In this document: positions 43,073-51,481 of the stretch, in pieces
How positions within the stretch are numbered: position 1 is the first letter of the stretch
Layout of the letters: each line of letters opens with the position of its first letter
Assembly: GCA_947631505.1 (NCBI GenBank)
Contig: CANRLR010000010.1
Location: 1 to 64,000, forward strand
Source of the DNA: an uncultured Lachnospiraceae bacterium
Lineage (GTDB): Bacteria > Bacillota > Clostridia > Lachnospirales > Lachnospiraceae
Reading direction: 5' to 3'
Length of the DNA: 64,000 bases
Notes under the pieces: generated by a model
What the model was told of the DNA's origin: nothing
Database searches by the model: none
Seen by the model: only the letters and a program-made list of their open reading frames with translations
Made by a program: the position numbers and the translations under genes

Positions 43073-44374
43073 TTATAATCCAATAAAATTACAGGCTCCC
43101 ACCGATAGGGCAAGCGAGATCAGAATCAGTGTAAGATTTTTACACTTTCCCTTATGAAATAATACCATATTTAACCCATAAAGTGCAAATATCATAATTA
43201 GAACGGTATACCATGGTAAAGATGGATTGGAATTCATATCAATTCCGGATTTTATCAGACCCGCCATAACGGTCAATAATAATCCTGATACAATGACACG
43301 GATTACTTTTTTTATAATGATAAAAATATGAACCTTCTCCAGCCACTCATAAGCATGATAAATAACATGAAAGATTCCGCAGGATGCCGCCACACTACAG
43401 GAAAATCCTGCTGATGCCAACGCAAAACCTCCCCACATATTACCGCATACTCCCTCCCCATATACATAACCGATTCCGGATAAGGTCTTACAAAGAATCG
43501 ACCCCGGCAGCACATTGACAACTAATACCAGATGGTTATAAAATTCATTTTCCTCAATAAAATCCGGCACAAATAATCCATCCGCAATCGTCAGGTACGC
43601 ATCTCCTCCCCCAAATGATAACAGGGAAGAAGCCAGACCGTGTAAATCAAAGGAAATTGCAGAATAGGAAGCAGCCAGTATTGCCGGCAGAGACATCACA
43701 ATAAGAAAGATGATCCAAATTGCTGTTCTGCTCATAATCGGTTTCATGTCCAGCTTCTTTAACTTCTTTTTCTTTTTATCCGTTCTCTTCCAAATCAGAC
43801 TATAAACAATACTTCCTAATATTGTTACCAATAGTACATGAATGGTCGAAAATTTTACCATCGGTATTCCTGTTATATGGGCTATTTTTAAAACCGTCGT
43901 TCCGCCCGTTACAACAAATACCCCTGCCATTACAAACCACAAGAACACACGAAAACGTGATGTCCTGTAGACACGCAGGGTATCTAATATGTATTGTGTC
44001 AAAAGGCACATAATAAATGCGGTTACTCCAATTGATGCATATTGAATCTGTGTAAGAATGCCGGCATCCAAACGGCGAAGTACAGACATTAAAAGTACCG
44101 TTGCTGCAGAGCCGGGCAGTGCCATCGCAATACCTCCCGCTAACATCCCTCGTTTTCCACAGGTCTGCAGGCCTACTCCGGATGCAATCTCTACCGGAAG
44201 TGCTCCCGGTGTAAGAGTTGCCGCAATAATATCTTTGTCATACTCTTCCTTTGAAATCAGCTTTTTTTCCTGTACGACTTCTTGCTCAATTACAGGAATT
44301 AAAGCATTGCCACCCCCAAACCCTATGATGCCGACTTTTAACATAGATGACAACAATGACTTCATTTTTCCCAT
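43073..44374 (-). CDS. chrA: ChrA-type (CHR superfamily) anion transporter, two-domain
   Basis: This 433-residue membrane protein has two homologous halves. The first contains GIIGFGGGNALIPVIEQEVVQ and AATLTPGALPVEIASGVG; the second FGGGDAYLTIADGLFVPDFIEE and VVNVLPGSILCKTLSGIGYVYG. This is the bidomain CHR form, known to export chromate as a sulfate analogue. Because the sulfate-activation operon lies 2 kb downstream on the same strand and no other sulfate carrier is in view, sulfate transport is a reasonable alternative role, but unproven. Confidence 0.85.
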   Translation of the reverse strand: MGKMKSLLSSMLKVGIIGFGGGNALIPVIEQEVVQEKKLISKEEYDKDIIAATLTPGALPVEIASGVGLQTCGKRGMLAGGIAMALPGSAATVLLMSVLRRLDAGILTQIQYASIGVTAFIMCLLTQYILDTLRVYRTSRFRVFLWFVMAGVFVVTGGTTVLKIAHITGIPMVKFSTIHVLLVTILGSIVYSLIWKRTDKKKKKLKKLDMKPIMSRTAIWIIFLIVMSLPAILAASYSAISFDLHGLASSLLSFGGGDAYLTIADGLFVPDFIEENEFYNHLVLVVNVLPGSILCKTLSGIGYVYGEGVCGNMWGGFALASAGFSCSVAASCGIFHVIYHAYEWLEKVHIFIIIKKVIRVIVSGLLLTVMAGLIKSGIDMNSNPSLPWYTVLIMIFALYGLNMVLFHKGKCKNLTLILISLALSVGACNFIGL

Positions 44375-44509
44375 TGATTATCTCTGCCTCTCATTGAAAT
44401 TTTTCGTTTTATTATATGGTAGAAAAATGTCAAAAAAGTGGCCTTTCCTTTTTCATGTTTTCCCCTTTTGGCACATATAGTTTACTAATCCCTTATTCGG
44501 AGTGCTTCT

Positions 44510-45805
44510 ATGTCCATTTTACATATGGTAAATCAATTTTTGTGGAGTGGCCCGCTTCTGATCCTTCTCATGGGTATTCATATTTATTACACATATTCCC
44601 TTCATTTTGTACAAAAACATATTTTTAAAGGAATCCGTCTTTCTCTTGGTGATAAAAAAGAAGACAACAGATCCGGATTCAGCCGATTCGGCTCACTGAC
44701 TACAACTCTTGCTGCCACACTCGGCACAGGCAATATTGTAGGGATATCTACCGCTGTTTTCCTCGGTGGCCCCGGTGCTGTGTTCTGGTGCTGGCTTACC
44801 GGTGTTTTTGGCATGGCGACCACCTATGCCGAAACTTTTCTCTGTACGAAATACCGTTTTCCTGATTACCAGAACGTAGTACAGGGCGGCCCTATGTATG
44901 TTTTAGCTCATCTGCTCCAAAAAAAATCCATGGCTGTCCTGTATAGCATTGCCCTCTGTCTGTCCGCCTTTTTTATTGGCTGCACCACCCAGAGCAATGC
45001 GATATCCGATACCTGCCAGCAGGTCTTTGGGACGTTTCCACCTGTTACTTCCATTCTTACTGCTTTTATCGTCGGAATTATTCTTATTCAGGGAAAGCAT
45101 TGGATTGAAAAATTTACAATGGCAGTAGTTCCTACTATGGCTATCTTTTTCTTTGGCGGATGTATTTTATACCTTATTCTGCATTCCGATTATTTATTTC
45201 CGGCACTGTCGCAAATTATGTCCTCTGCCTTCGGACTTTCCCAGATCGGAGGGGGAATTGCCGGATTTACGTTAGGAAAGGCAGTGCGTTACGGTGTTGC
45301 CAGAGGGCTTTTTACGAATGAGGCAGGACTTGGCACTGCCGGCTTGGTCGCTGGCAGCTCTTCCGAGGATAATGCCGGAAATCAAGCTTTAATTTCCATG
45401 AGCGCTTCTTTTTGGGACACGGTCGTGCTCTGTGCTGTTACCGGACTTGTTCTGGTGGCATTCCAGCTGGAATTCCCTCAGGAGTGGTATTTGTATTCTG
45501 CCGGTTCTCTTACCGCTGCTGCCTTTTCCAAACTGCCTTTCTTCGGTGACGAAATTCTTGCTATTGCCATCATCAGTTTTGCGCTCGCAACCTTGGTGGG
45601 ATGGAGTTACTATGGCAGGCAGGGATTTTCATTTCTATTTCGGGGAAAAGGAGAATTTTTCTATCTGTCATTTTATATTCTTATGATTTTTATCGGAGGG
45701 GTTCTTCCCTTGACTCTCGTATGGGAAATGACAGATTTCATTAATTTATTTCTATTTATCCCGGCATTTTATATGCTTGTCCGATGCCGAAATAAAATTT
45801 TCTAA
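44510..45805 (+). CDS. Sodium:alanine/glycine symporter (AGCS family)
   Basis: This 431-residue protein has about 11 membrane helices and the family blocks ATLGTGNIVGISTAVFLGGPGAVFWCWLTGVFGMATTYAETFL and ARGLFTNEAGLGTAGLVAGSS. It carries out Na+-driven uptake of alanine or glycine. It is a single gene in the plus direction, divergent to chrA. CGGAG precedes the ATG. A REP-A/REP-B compound repeat follows. Confidence 0.92.
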   Translation: MSILHMVNQFLWSGPLLILLMGIHIYYTYSLHFVQKHIFKGIRLSLGDKKEDNRSGFSRFGSLTTTLAATLGTGNIVGISTAVFLGGPGAVFWCWLTGVFGMATTYAETFLCTKYRFPDYQNVVQGGPMYVLAHLLQKKSMAVLYSIALCLSAFFIGCTTQSNAISDTCQQVFGTFPPVTSILTAFIVGIILIQGKHWIEKFTMAVVPTMAIFFFGGCILYLILHSDYLFPALSQIMSSAFGLSQIGGGIAGFTLGKAVRYGVARGLFTNEAGLGTAGLVAGSSSEDNAGNQALISMSASFWDTVVLCAVTGLVLVAFQLEFPQEWYLYSAGSLTAAAFSKLPFFGDEILAIAIISFALATLVGWSYYGRQGFSFLFRGKGEFFYLSFYILMIFIGGVLPLTLVWEMTDFINLFLFIPAFYMLVRCRNKIF

Positions 45806-45841
45806 ATGAAAACATATTTTTTTCATACATTTTGTTATATA

Positions 45842-46047
45842 ATAATGTCAGGGTCAAAAGGTCAACATTGCACGTGCTTGCACGAAAGCAATGTTTGACC
45901 TTATTGACCCGCCAAATATGAGAAAGTAGCCGTTTCCTACGGAAACGCGCGAATTTCGAATGTTTGCAGGATTGCGGGAATTACGAAGCAATGGAGCAAT
46001 CCGTGGACATCCGTTGGGGGCAACATACCGTTTGACCCCAACATCAT
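45842..46047. repeat. REP-A copy 4, split by an inserted REP-B copy
   Basis: The left end ATGTCAGGGTCAAAAGGTCA and the right end ACCGTTTGACCCCAACATCAT are REP-A ends in reverse orientation to copies 1-3. The REP-A sequence breaks after GCACGAAAGCAAT and resumes at GAAGCAATGGAGCAATCCG. Between them lies REP-B. Confidence 0.75.
45903..45979. repeat. REP-B copy 2, nested in REP-A copy 4
   Basis: About 76 bases nearly identical to 35655-35730, with the same hairpin CGTTTCC/GGAAACG. The nesting shows that REP-B can insert as a unit. Confidence 0.75.
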
Positions 46048-46079
46048 ATAATAGTAGTAAAAGTACGAAGGAGGATTGT

Positions 46080-47393
46080 ATGACAAGAACAATAAGCACC
46101 CGTTTCAAAGAGTGGAAACAGGCCCATTTGTCGCCACTTAAAATTGATTTTATGAGCTTGAACCGTCTCCGTCTGAATCAGACGGCAGAAAGTATATTTG
46201 AAGGAAGAGAAGCTTATAACCATGCTTCGCTCCGGGGAAGTCAGAATTTGTCTGTATGGAACCGCAATGGTGTTTTTTCTTTTTCTGCACCAAAGGTAAT
46301 CCAAAACCCATATGGCACAACACCTCTCACTGCTTGTGTTATTTTTGATACCGAGAATCCCTGCCGTCTTACTTACACCGTAAAGGGGAGAAGGGACTTT
46401 TCTTATACCGATGGACAATATCACAGACACCATACGTTATTGATTCATGGTCTGTATCCGTCTGCTGAGAATCACGTTGTATTACAGCTTACCGATACAG
46501 ATGGTGATCCGGTAGAAGAAAGGGAGCTGACCATTCAGACGGATCCTCTTCCAAAAGATTTTTTCGATGAAGATCAAACCCCGAACTATCCCTGCATACA
46601 GGATGAATATGGTGAAGTACGGTATTATCTCTCTATTCCTGCTTCTCATGAGGGCGTTATCTTTTTGCAGAACGGTCATCTGCTCGTCGTTGACCGGGAA
46701 TTTATGACAATGGATTATCAGAATCCGTTTCCTACACATATGCATGAGGTGGGTCTAAATGGTTATGTACACAGAACCTATTATGTCGGGACAGGCATAC
46801 AGGGAATACCTTGCGAATCTGCAAATGGCAACCTCTTTCTTCCCCTTTCCGAGCCATCGGATAAGGGTGAAAAATATATGGAACTGGACTGTACCAGCGG
46901 TGCGGTTATAAAACTCCATAATAAAATCACAGAAACATCTGTGCCGTTCACTCTTCAGGAGGAATGTTTTGGACAAGATGCCTTTGTCCCGGAGGAACCT
47001 GTATTGGCTGAGAACCCATTCACAACACTTGGCTGGCTGAATGCTCCCGGACTTCATAAAGGGGCCTCCATCCAAACGACAGATACCATATCGACAGAGC
47101 AGTTGTCTGACTTTTATGGTGTGGACGCCTTTTTAATGGGCGATACCTTATGTTTTCACATGAAAAAGGACGTACTACAGGAAGTTCTATTCTCAAAATT
47201 TGATATGATCTATCAGATGGATTTATCTTCCTATATTGAAAAAGAGCACCCGGAAGTGGATGCTCCTTATACCATTGCGATTCCTTTGACAGAAATGCAC
47301 AGCGGAACCTATACGCTTGTTCTCCGGTTTGTGGGAGGAGAACAAACCGTTCTTTCGGATGCCGTTATGCTGTCAAGAAAGAGAACTTCTTAA
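46080..47393 (+). CDS. ASST-like protein lacking the catalytic propeller residues
   Basis: The start is ATG 46080 (AAGGAGGATTGT); the track start 45960 lies in a repeat. This 437-residue protein shares the ASST N-domain with the 35741 gene: NPYGTTPLTACVIFDTEN against NPFGEAPLTALILFETEG, then VRYYLS/IRYYLR and NGYVHRTYYV/LGRVYRTYLS. After about residue 260 the match fades. Where DWAHVNS should be stands GWLNAPG, no QQHAA-type catalytic His follows, and about 230 residues are missing. So it is a shortened paralogue, perhaps binding substrate or regulating. It has no signal peptide and is a single gene. Confidence 0.7.
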   Translation: MTRTISTRFKEWKQAHLSPLKIDFMSLNRLRLNQTAESIFEGREAYNHASLRGSQNLSVWNRNGVFSFSAPKVIQNPYGTTPLTACVIFDTENPCRLTYTVKGRRDFSYTDGQYHRHHTLLIHGLYPSAENHVVLQLTDTDGDPVEERELTIQTDPLPKDFFDEDQTPNYPCIQDEYGEVRYYLSIPASHEGVIFLQNGHLLVVDREFMTMDYQNPFPTHMHEVGLNGYVHRTYYVGTGIQGIPCESANGNLFLPLSEPSDKGEKYMELDCTSGAVIKLHNKITETSVPFTLQEECFGQDAFVPEEPVLAENPFTTLGWLNAPGLHKGASIQTTDTISTEQLSDFYGVDAFLMGDTLCFHMKKDVLQEVLFSKFDMIYQMDLSSYIEKEHPEVDAPYTIAIPLTEMHSGTYTLVLRFVGGEQTVLSDAVMLSRKRTS

Positions 47394-47436
47394 TCGTATA
47401 TGAGGGAATCTCCCTTTTCTGCTGCACAGCACCGAT

Positions 47437-48171
47437 CTATTCCCTCACTTCATATAAATAGCTGTTCCCTGCTTTTCCCACACGTTCGACCACTTCCAGA
47501 TCAAAGAGAACATTTAATGCGGTCCGGGCATTTTTTACCGTTAGTTTTGACGCCTTGGCATACTCCTTTGAAGTAAAGCAGGAAAGCTCCGGCGGCACTA
47601 ACATTCGATAATCCAAAGGACAATCAATCGTGAGGTCTTCTACCAGTTCTACGGGTATGCGGTCATAACGGCATGAGCCTTTCTTCCGATTCGCACTCCA
47701 TCCATTTAACAGACGAAATTCTTCCACATCAATTAATAAAATCCGAATGGATAAATTCGGATTTTTTAAAAATGGTTTGATGCGGTATAACTCTTTAAAA
47801 ACCGCCTGCGGTGTCCCCTTTTTGGGCGACTTATTCCGTTCCGTCACTTCTCCGGTTTCCTCATCCATCCAGTTCAGCCATTTTGTTGCCGGCACCGGAT
47901 ACACGATCGTAACATGATACAGGGGAAGAAAAGCATTCAGCTTTCCCCTCATTGTATTAAAGTTCGCTGTCTGAATCTCATAGATCTGTCCCTGACGGTA
48001 CACATCTGCCACGTATCCTTCCAGTGGGACTTCATGATAATCTTCATCGGGCTCAATATAATTTTTAACCACGGCATGGAGCGTTTTTTCCCCTAACGTC
48101 CCAATGCCGTGGTTTTCTTGTTCTCTCGAAAGGATTTTTGCAACCGATTGATTAAATATTATTCTGTCCAT
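47437..48171 (-). CDS. Nuclease-like fold plus winged helix, unknown
   Basis: The product is about 244 residues from ATG 48171; upstream in-frame ATGs exist and none has a clear ribosome site. N-terminal [32 protein letters not shown] and [10 protein letters not shown] give an E...D...ExQ pattern like PD-(D/E)xK nucleases with Gln for the Lys. The C-terminal 65 residues read as a winged helix ([33 protein letters not shown]). So a DNA-acting or DNA-sensing protein is likely. It starts inside the end of araD, so translation is coupled, but no functional link is obvious. Confidence 0.65.
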   Translation of the reverse strand: MDRIIFNQSVAKILSREQENHGIGTLGEKTLHAVVKNYIEPDEDYHEVPLEGYVADVYRQGQIYEIQTANFNTMRGKLNAFLPLYHVTIVYPVPATKWLNWMDEETGEVTERNKSPKKGTPQAVFKELYRIKPFLKNPNLSIRILLIDVEEFRLLNGWSANRKKGSCRYDRIPVELVEDLTIDCPLDYRMLVPPELSCFTSKEYAKASKLTVKNARTALNVLFDLEVVERVGKAGNSYLYEVRE

Positions 48172-48847
48172 AGTATGCATTTGCACCATGTTTTCTGAAA
48201 TAATGTTTATCCATTAAATACTGCGGTGCACGCTGAACACGAGGATTCAATGTCAGGGTATGATGTGCCATCTCTGCTACTTTATCCATTACAACAGCAT
48301 TGTAAACAGCATTTGCCGGAGAAGTTCCCCATGCAAATGGTCCGTGATTCTTAACAACGATACCCGGTACTTCCATCGGATCTTTATCACCAATTGTCTC
48401 AATAATGACAAGTCCGGTATTTCTCTCATAATCCAGATTAATTTCCTCTGCAGTCAAATCTCTTGTACACGGAATATCACCATAAAAATAGTCTGCATGT
48501 GTTGTTCCCATAGCAGGAATTGCCATACCTGCCTGTGCAAAGGTAACTGCCCATGTAGAGTGGGTATGTACGACACCGGCTAAATCCGGATATACTCTGT
48601 ATAATTCAATATGAGTCGCGGTATCAGAAGATGGACGGTATTTTCCCTCAATTACGTTCTGGTCAAAGTCTACAACAACCATATCTTCCGGTGATAGCTC
48701 ATCATATTCTACTCCGCTTGGTTTGATTACTACATAATTATTCTCACGGTCAATACCACTTACATTTCCCCATGTGTAAATAACCATGCCTTTTTCCTGA
48801 AGTTCCATGTTGGCTTCATATACATCTTTTTTCAACTGCTCTAACAT
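48152..48847 (-). CDS. araD: L-ribulose-5-phosphate 4-epimerase
   Basis: The start is ATG 48847 (GGAGGATTATT). This 231-residue class II aldolase-fold enzyme has the metal site [39 protein letters not shown] and the family end GANAYYGQ. It turns L-ribulose-5-P to D-xylulose-5-P in pentose use; related UlaF/SgbE act in ascorbate and xylulose paths. No arabinose kinase, isomerase or transporter is nearby, so the pathway is open. Confidence 0.92.
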   Translation of the reverse strand: MLEQLKKDVYEANMELQEKGMVIYTWGNVSGIDRENNYVVIKPSGVEYDELSPEDMVVVDFDQNVIEGKYRPSSDTATHIELYRVYPDLAGVVHTHSTWAVTFAQAGMAIPAMGTTHADYFYGDIPCTRDLTAEEINLDYERNTGLVIIETIGDKDPMEVPGIVVKNHGPFAWGTSPANAVYNAVVMDKVAEMAHHTLTLNPRVQRAPQYLMDKHYFRKHGANAYYGQNNI

Positions 48848-48974
48848 AATAATCCTCCGTTCTGTCACAATCTCTGTGACCATATTTTATTCTGCCGTCT
48901 GGCTGTCATTCATATCTTTCATTATACCTTACAATTTCCCTTACTGCAACAAATTTTCTCTGATAAAACACACC

Positions 48975-49916
48975 TTACAAAAATCCCATGCTATGTAAAA
49001 CATAAATCCATCCTGTCAGGGTCACCGCTGACAACAATGTCGTCAGCACAATGACACTGGAGGTCAGCACCGCATCGTTTCCTGTATTCTTCGCCATAAT
49101 ATAACAGGATACCGTGGCAGGCGAGCCAAGCATGATCAGAATTGCCATCAGTTCCTGATCGCGGTAACCGATATGTATAGCGAGAGGCAAAAAGAGTCCT
49201 GCCAATAATACCAGCTTTATGAATGAGGCAATAATGGTCGGTTTTATTTTCTTAATTGCCTGATATCCCTCAAACGTAGCGCCGATTGAAATCAGTGCTA
49301 ACGGCGTCGCCGTATTGGCAATTCCCGCAATGGCTTTATTCATAAAGGCAGGAAAATGCCAGTGAAAGAAAGCGAACGGTAACGACACAAGAATACTGAG
49401 AAGTATCGGGTTCTTGATGACCTGAATCAAGGTCGTTTTTAAATCCGGTTTCCGTCCGCCGTTATCCCCTTTTAATGTCAAAATAATAACAGCAAAAATA
49501 TTAAAGAGCGGCACTGCCCCGATAATCATAAGGGGAGCCATCCCCACACCGTCGAACATATTGTCAATAAAAGCAAGGCCGAGGATTGCCGCACTGCTCC
49601 GATAGGAAACCTGTATAAATGCCCCCTGCTCGGATTGATTCTTCATGAACAGGCTGGTCAGTCCCCATATAGCAAGAATCACCACCAGAGTGACCAAAAA
49701 ACAAAAGAGAACATAGCCACCATTAAAGTTCGAGCGAATATCATTCTCCGTCAAATCCTTAAACACTAATGCCGGCAGTGCAACAACAAAGACATATTTG
49801 TCGGCAATTTTTGTAAAATGATGATCAATAATATTCAATTTCTGCAGCACCTTTCCCACGATTATCATAAGAAAAATCGGGAGGGTGGCATTCAGACTGT
49901 ATAAAAAATTGTCCAT
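48975..49916 (-). CDS. AEC-family (auxin efflux carrier-like) transporter
   Basis: This 313-residue protein has ten membrane helices. The start LNATLPIFLMIIVGKVLQKLNIID, the mid stretch FKDLTENDI and the late block LGSPATVSCYIMAKNTGNDAVLTSSVIVLTTLLSAVTL match the AEC (malate/malonate permease-type) family. Substrates are organic acids or amino-acid products. AGGAAAATAAGACA precedes the ATG. It lies alone, about 90 bases upstream of the araD start in the same direction. Confidence 0.88.
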   Translation of the reverse strand: MDNFLYSLNATLPIFLMIIVGKVLQKLNIIDHHFTKIADKYVFVVALPALVFKDLTENDIRSNFNGGYVLFCFLVTLVVILAIWGLTSLFMKNQSEQGAFIQVSYRSSAAILGLAFIDNMFDGVGMAPLMIIGAVPLFNIFAVIILTLKGDNGGRKPDLKTTLIQVIKNPILLSILVSLPFAFFHWHFPAFMNKAIAGIANTATPLALISIGATFEGYQAIKKIKPTIIASFIKLVLLAGLFLPLAIHIGYRDQELMAILIMLGSPATVSCYIMAKNTGNDAVLTSSVIVLTTLLSAVTLTGWIYVLHSMGFL

Positions 49917-49973
49917 TGTCTTATTTTCCTATCTATATGTATTCGTTTTAACACCCTATGATTCTACCATTAT

Positions 49974-50060
49974 ATGATGTCAGGGTCAAAAGGTCAACAT
50001 TGCACGAAAGCAATCCGTGGACATCCGTCAGGGTCAAACGGTATTTCAGCCCCGTAACAT
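49974..50060. repeat. REP-A copy 5
   Basis: ATGATGTCAGGGTCAAAAGG...AATCCGTGGACATCC...GGGTCAAACGG. It is in reverse orientation like copy 4. The CGTGCTTGCA half of the central palindrome is deleted. Confidence 0.7.
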
Positions 50061-50070
50061 TCCCCACAGA

Positions 50071-50098
50071 AACAGCCGGACATCCCTGCCCGGCTGTT
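50071..50098 (-). terminator. Hairpin terminator after the YwmB-like gene
   Basis: AACAGCCGG pairs with CCGGCTGTT around a ten-base loop; on the minus strand it is followed by TTTCTG. It lies at the end of the gene at 50102. Confidence 0.65.
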
Positions 50099-50101
50099 CT
50101 T

Positions 50102-50614
50102 TTAAAAATCTGAATTCACAAGAGGACTTCCCATGATGATATGAGTAACATCTTTTTCCTCATCATAATTCATCGCAACGGTCAAATTAATAGATTTTCC
50201 ATTGACCTTCCGCACGGTATCAATTCCATTCGTATAACCATATGCCACATAACTTTGTTTCAGTTTTCCCGTGTCATAAAAATCTGCTGCCATTTTCTTA
50301 AATCCTACAAACGGAGTTTCTGAACTGTCCAACACAACTCCACCGCCCATTTGACGGAATAATGACTCTGCCAGCTCCCGCTTCGCCTTATCACTAAGTT
50401 TGCCGGAAACCTCTCCCTCCCTGATGTCATTTCCTTCTTTTGTATTCCGGGAGTCCTTTTCACTTTCTGAAACGGTTACCGTAACCTGATTTCTTGCAAA
50501 TGCCTGCGTAAAATCGTTATGGGAAACATGCCATCTCGTTAATAATATCTGAAGCAGCACAATCGCCCACAAAACTGCTGCGGCACCAATTGCACATTTA
50601 AATTTCGCGTTCAT
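50102..50614 (-). CDS. YwmB-like secreted/anchored protein
   Basis: The start is ATG 50614 (AAGGTTGAAC). This 170-residue protein has one N-terminal membrane helix (KCAIGAAAVLWAIVLLQILL). The domain after about residue 75 (SDKAKRELAESLFRQMGG, SYVAYGYTNGIDTVRKVNGKSINLTVAMNYDE, IIMGSPLVNSDF) resembles the YwmB family of Firmicutes. YwmB genes often accompany murA/spoIID in spore formers, but no such neighbours are here. The function is unknown. Confidence 0.65.
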   Translation of the reverse strand: MNAKFKCAIGAAAVLWAIVLLQILLTRWHVSHNDFTQAFARNQVTVTVSESEKDSRNTKEGNDIREGEVSGKLSDKAKRELAESLFRQMGGGVVLDSSETPFVGFKKMAADFYDTGKLKQSYVAYGYTNGIDTVRKVNGKSINLTVAMNYDEEKDVTHIIMGSPLVNSDF

Positions 50615-50740
50615 GTTCAACCTTCTTTCTATTTCCAAAGCCACCAAATATTGTTTTGACTTTGTAATAGCATTTCCCTCTTTCTCTATTTTTATTCATA
50701 ATATAATTAACAATTTGTCAAACATGATCGTACGCATTTT

Positions 50741-51481
50741 CTATCGAACTTTTGAAAGAAATTCTCTTAATCTTTCATTCTTTGGATTTTCAAAAAATGC
50801 TTTCGGTTCATTTTCTTCCATTATATTTTTTTCATCAATAAAAATCACACGATTTGCCACGTCTCTGGCAAAACCCATCTCATGGGTAACAACAACCATC
50901 GTCATGCCATCCTCTGCCATTTCCTGCATAAGTGCCAGAACTTCTCCTACCATCTCGGGATCAAGAGCAGAAGTCGGCTCATCGAATAACACCAGATCCG
51001 GATTCATGGCAATCGTCCGGGCAATGGCAATGCGCTGTTTCTGACCACCGGATAAGTTATTCGGATAGGCATCTGCCTTGTCGGCAAGTCCTACACGGAC
51101 CAGCAGCTCATCTGCCCTTTGGGAAGCTTCTGCTTTTGTCATCATTTTATGCTTCACCGGTGCCAGCATTATATTTTCCTTCACCGTTTTATTCGGAAAC
51201 AGGTTGAACTGCTGGAATACCATCCCAATCTTACGGCGAATCTCATTGATATTTATTTTTTCATTTACAATGTCGGTGCCCTCGAATATAATTTCACCGG
51301 AATCCGGCTCCTCCATAAGATTCAGAGAACGCAGAAAAGTAGATTTCCCACAGCCGGATGGACCTACAATGGCAATTACTTCTCCTTTGTAAATATTCGT
51401 GGAAAGGTTTTCTAAAACTACGTGGTTCCCAAAGGATTTACACAGATCCTTCACCTCAATTAATACTTCTCTATCTTGCAT
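50741..51481 (-). CDS. Polar amino-acid ABC transporter ATPase
   Basis: This 246-residue protein has Walker [17 protein letters not shown]-loop [14 protein letters not shown], signature [36 protein letters not shown] and a His switch [14 protein letters not shown]. It belongs to the GlnQ-type (PAAT) family. ATG 51481 lies inside the end of the permease gene (11-base overlap) with AGGAGG upstream. It powers the fused receptor-permease next to it. The amino acid carried is unknown. Confidence 0.94.
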   Translation of the reverse strand: MQDREVLIEVKDLCKSFGNHVVLENLSTNIYKGEVIAIVGPSGCGKSTFLRSLNLMEEPDSGEIIFEGTDIVNEKININEIRRKIGMVFQQFNLFPNKTVKENIMLAPVKHKMMTKAEASQRADELLVRVGLADKADAYPNNLSGGQKQRIAIARTIAMNPDLVLFDEPTSALDPEMVGEVLALMQEMAEDGMTMVVVTHEMGFARDVANRVIFIDEKNIMEENEPKAFFENPKNERLREFLSKVR

